Shown here one piece after another: positions 35,404 to 36,082 of a stretch of 36,082 nucleotides of DNA. The translations under genes were made by a program, and so were the position numbers. The notes under the pieces are model-generated. The model was not told the DNA's origin, ran no database searches, and saw only the letters and a list, made by a program, of their open reading frames with translations. This DNA is from CBDTYW01 sp965364735 (GTDB taxonomy: Bacteria > Actinomycetota > Nitriliruptoria > Nitriliruptorales > Nitriliruptoraceae): NCBI GenBank assembly GCA_965364735.1, contig CBDTYW010000005.1, positions 1 to 36,082 of the forward strand. Reading direction: 5' to 3'. Each line of letters opens with the position of its first letter. The first letter of the stretch is position 1.

Positions 35404-35634
35404 ATGCGGGTTCGGTTCGTCGTTCGGTCAGTGGTGGTCTTCGTGACCTCCGCGTCGATGCTCTTGCCACCGGTTGCGGCCCAAGCGCAGGCTGTCTCAG
35501 ATGTGGCCGTGCTGCAGCCGGCCGAACCGGAGGCGGGACCGGAAGAGGATCCGGCCTACGTCGACAGCGAGTGGGGTCAGTCGTGGCCAGGCGGTCTCTC
35601 GTCGGACTTGGAGACGGCTGCCTCGTCAGTCTGA
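35404..35634 (+). CDS. Short secreted protein, probably the surviving N-terminus of a larger one
   Basis: A 76-residue frame with GGGGG before the ATG. Residues 1-30 are a clear signal peptide (MRVRFVVR, hydrophobic core, cleavage near AQAQA). The remaining 46 residues are acidic and Pro/Glu-rich (QPAEPEAGPEEDPAY) and stop abruptly without any domain. Such starts are usual for long secreted or RHS-type proteins, and a transposase remnant follows within 400 bases, so this is probably a truncated gene. A genuine small secreted protein remains possible. Confidence 0.5.
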   Translation: MRVRFVVRSVVVFVTSASMLLPPVAAQAQAVSDVAVLQPAEPEAGPEEDPAYVDSEWGQSWPGGLSSDLETAASSV

Positions 35635-35985
35635 CGGGTGCTCGATCACACGCGGGCTCCGGGCCGTCGAGCCAGACCGACGCCATGCGGCTGCCCTCGC
35701 CGATCGAGAGCGATGGCGGCTGGGTGCGTGCCCCTCGTCCCTTCTGCTGTCCTGCAGCGGGTCGTGTTGGTGCACGCTGCGCTTCGAGATCAGGCATTGT
35801 CGTGGACGCGACGTTGCCTGGTGGTCCCGTCTGGCGGCGGGGTCCTGGCGAACGAGTGGCCGGAGCAACGCTCTTGTCGCCGTGAGGTTCCACGATCGGC
35901 CCCAGCGGTTGGACGAGCTCCGTCCGTCGACGACATGTCGCTCACGCAAACCCGCAGGTCACGGGCCGATTGCAAGGTCACGCTC
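35635..35985. other. Non-coding stretch between secreted fragment and transposase remnant
   Basis: Frames stay open here on both strands, but none gives a recognisable protein or fits the flanking pieces. It may be decayed coding sequence of the interrupted secreted protein or of the insertion element. Confidence 0.35.
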
Positions 35986-36082
35986 CAGATGACCGCGAAC
36001 AACCTCGCCAAGCGCGTCAAGCGCGTGGCGTTCGGGATCGTGAACTGGCAGAACTGGCGGGTCCGGGTGCTGCTCTACGCCG
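35986..36082 (+). mobile_element. ISL3-family transposase C-terminal remnant (cut by right edge)
   Basis: From 35989 the frame reads MTANNLAKRVKRVAFG then NWQNWRVRVLLYAG. This resembles the C-terminal signature of ISL3-family transposases, in which N-N-L-x-K-R-x-K-R-x-A-F-G is followed by a tyrosine/tryptophan-rich stretch and RALLYAG. The residues before it do not continue the transposase (the usual TEA before NN is degenerate), so the 5' part appears lost. Only about 32 codons are visible, so this is a family-level call. Confidence 0.6.

Overview
The window is the replication-origin neighbourhood of a high-GC actinobacterial chromosome. The gene order supports this: gyrA, gyrB, a Fpg/Nei glycosylase, dciA, recF, dnaN and dnaA run leftward. 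rpmH, rnpA, yidD, yidC, jag, rsmG, parA and parB run rightward, and a cwlM-like gene and trxA lie further right. DUF3566 downstream of gyrA and the cwlM-trxA pair are actinobacterial hallmarks. The acidic N- and C-terminal stretches of GyrA and the large secreted protein with cell-wall-binding type 2 repeats recall deep-branching Nitriliruptoria/Euzebya-like lineages, but that placement is inference and no lineage marker was tested.

Layout. 1-6001 (minus): a DUF3566 membrane protein cut by the left edge, gyrA, a small two-helix membrane protein and gyrB. 6357-9293 (plus): a lysine 6-aminotransferase and an ALDH7-type semialdehyde dehydrogenase, a lysine-to-2-aminoadipate pair inside the replication core. 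9318-15088 (minus): Fpg/Nei, dciA, recF, dnaN, dnaA. DnaA-box-like sites lie on both sides of dnaA, with the better cluster between dnaA and rpmH. 15636-18199 (plus): the rpmH-rnpA-yidD-yidC-jag string, with overlapping or closely spaced genes. 18200-19195: about 1 kb without a gene, holding three near-perfect parS sites, the first fused to the jag terminator. 19196-22452 (plus): rsmG, parA, parB; ParA carries a Pro/Glu-rich N-terminal extension of about 265 residues.

22608-32465 (minus): a block that separates parB from the cwlM-trxA genes normally near it. It contains rpiA, a 1434-residue secreted protein (RTX-like repeats, PKD-like domains, three cell-wall-binding 2 repeats), a membrane-anchored HExxH protein, a HAD hydrolase, a D-Ala-D-Ala ligase and a LysN-like aminotransferase. 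32598-35046: a tiny membrane protein and a GNAT acetyltransferase (plus), then a catalytically degenerate CwlM-like amidase and thioredoxin (minus). 35404-36082: a short secreted-protein fragment followed by the C-terminal end of an ISL3-type transposase, cut by the right edge.

Functionally the window joins replication initiation (DnaA, DnaN, RecF, DciA, gyrase), origin segregation (ParA, ParB, parS), ribosome/RNase P/membrane insertion genes, and cell-envelope functions (Ddl, CwlM-like, surface protein, metalloprotease). The Lat-ALDH7 pair and the distant LysN-like transaminase could together take lysine to 2-oxoadipate. No tRNA, rRNA or CRISPR array was seen.
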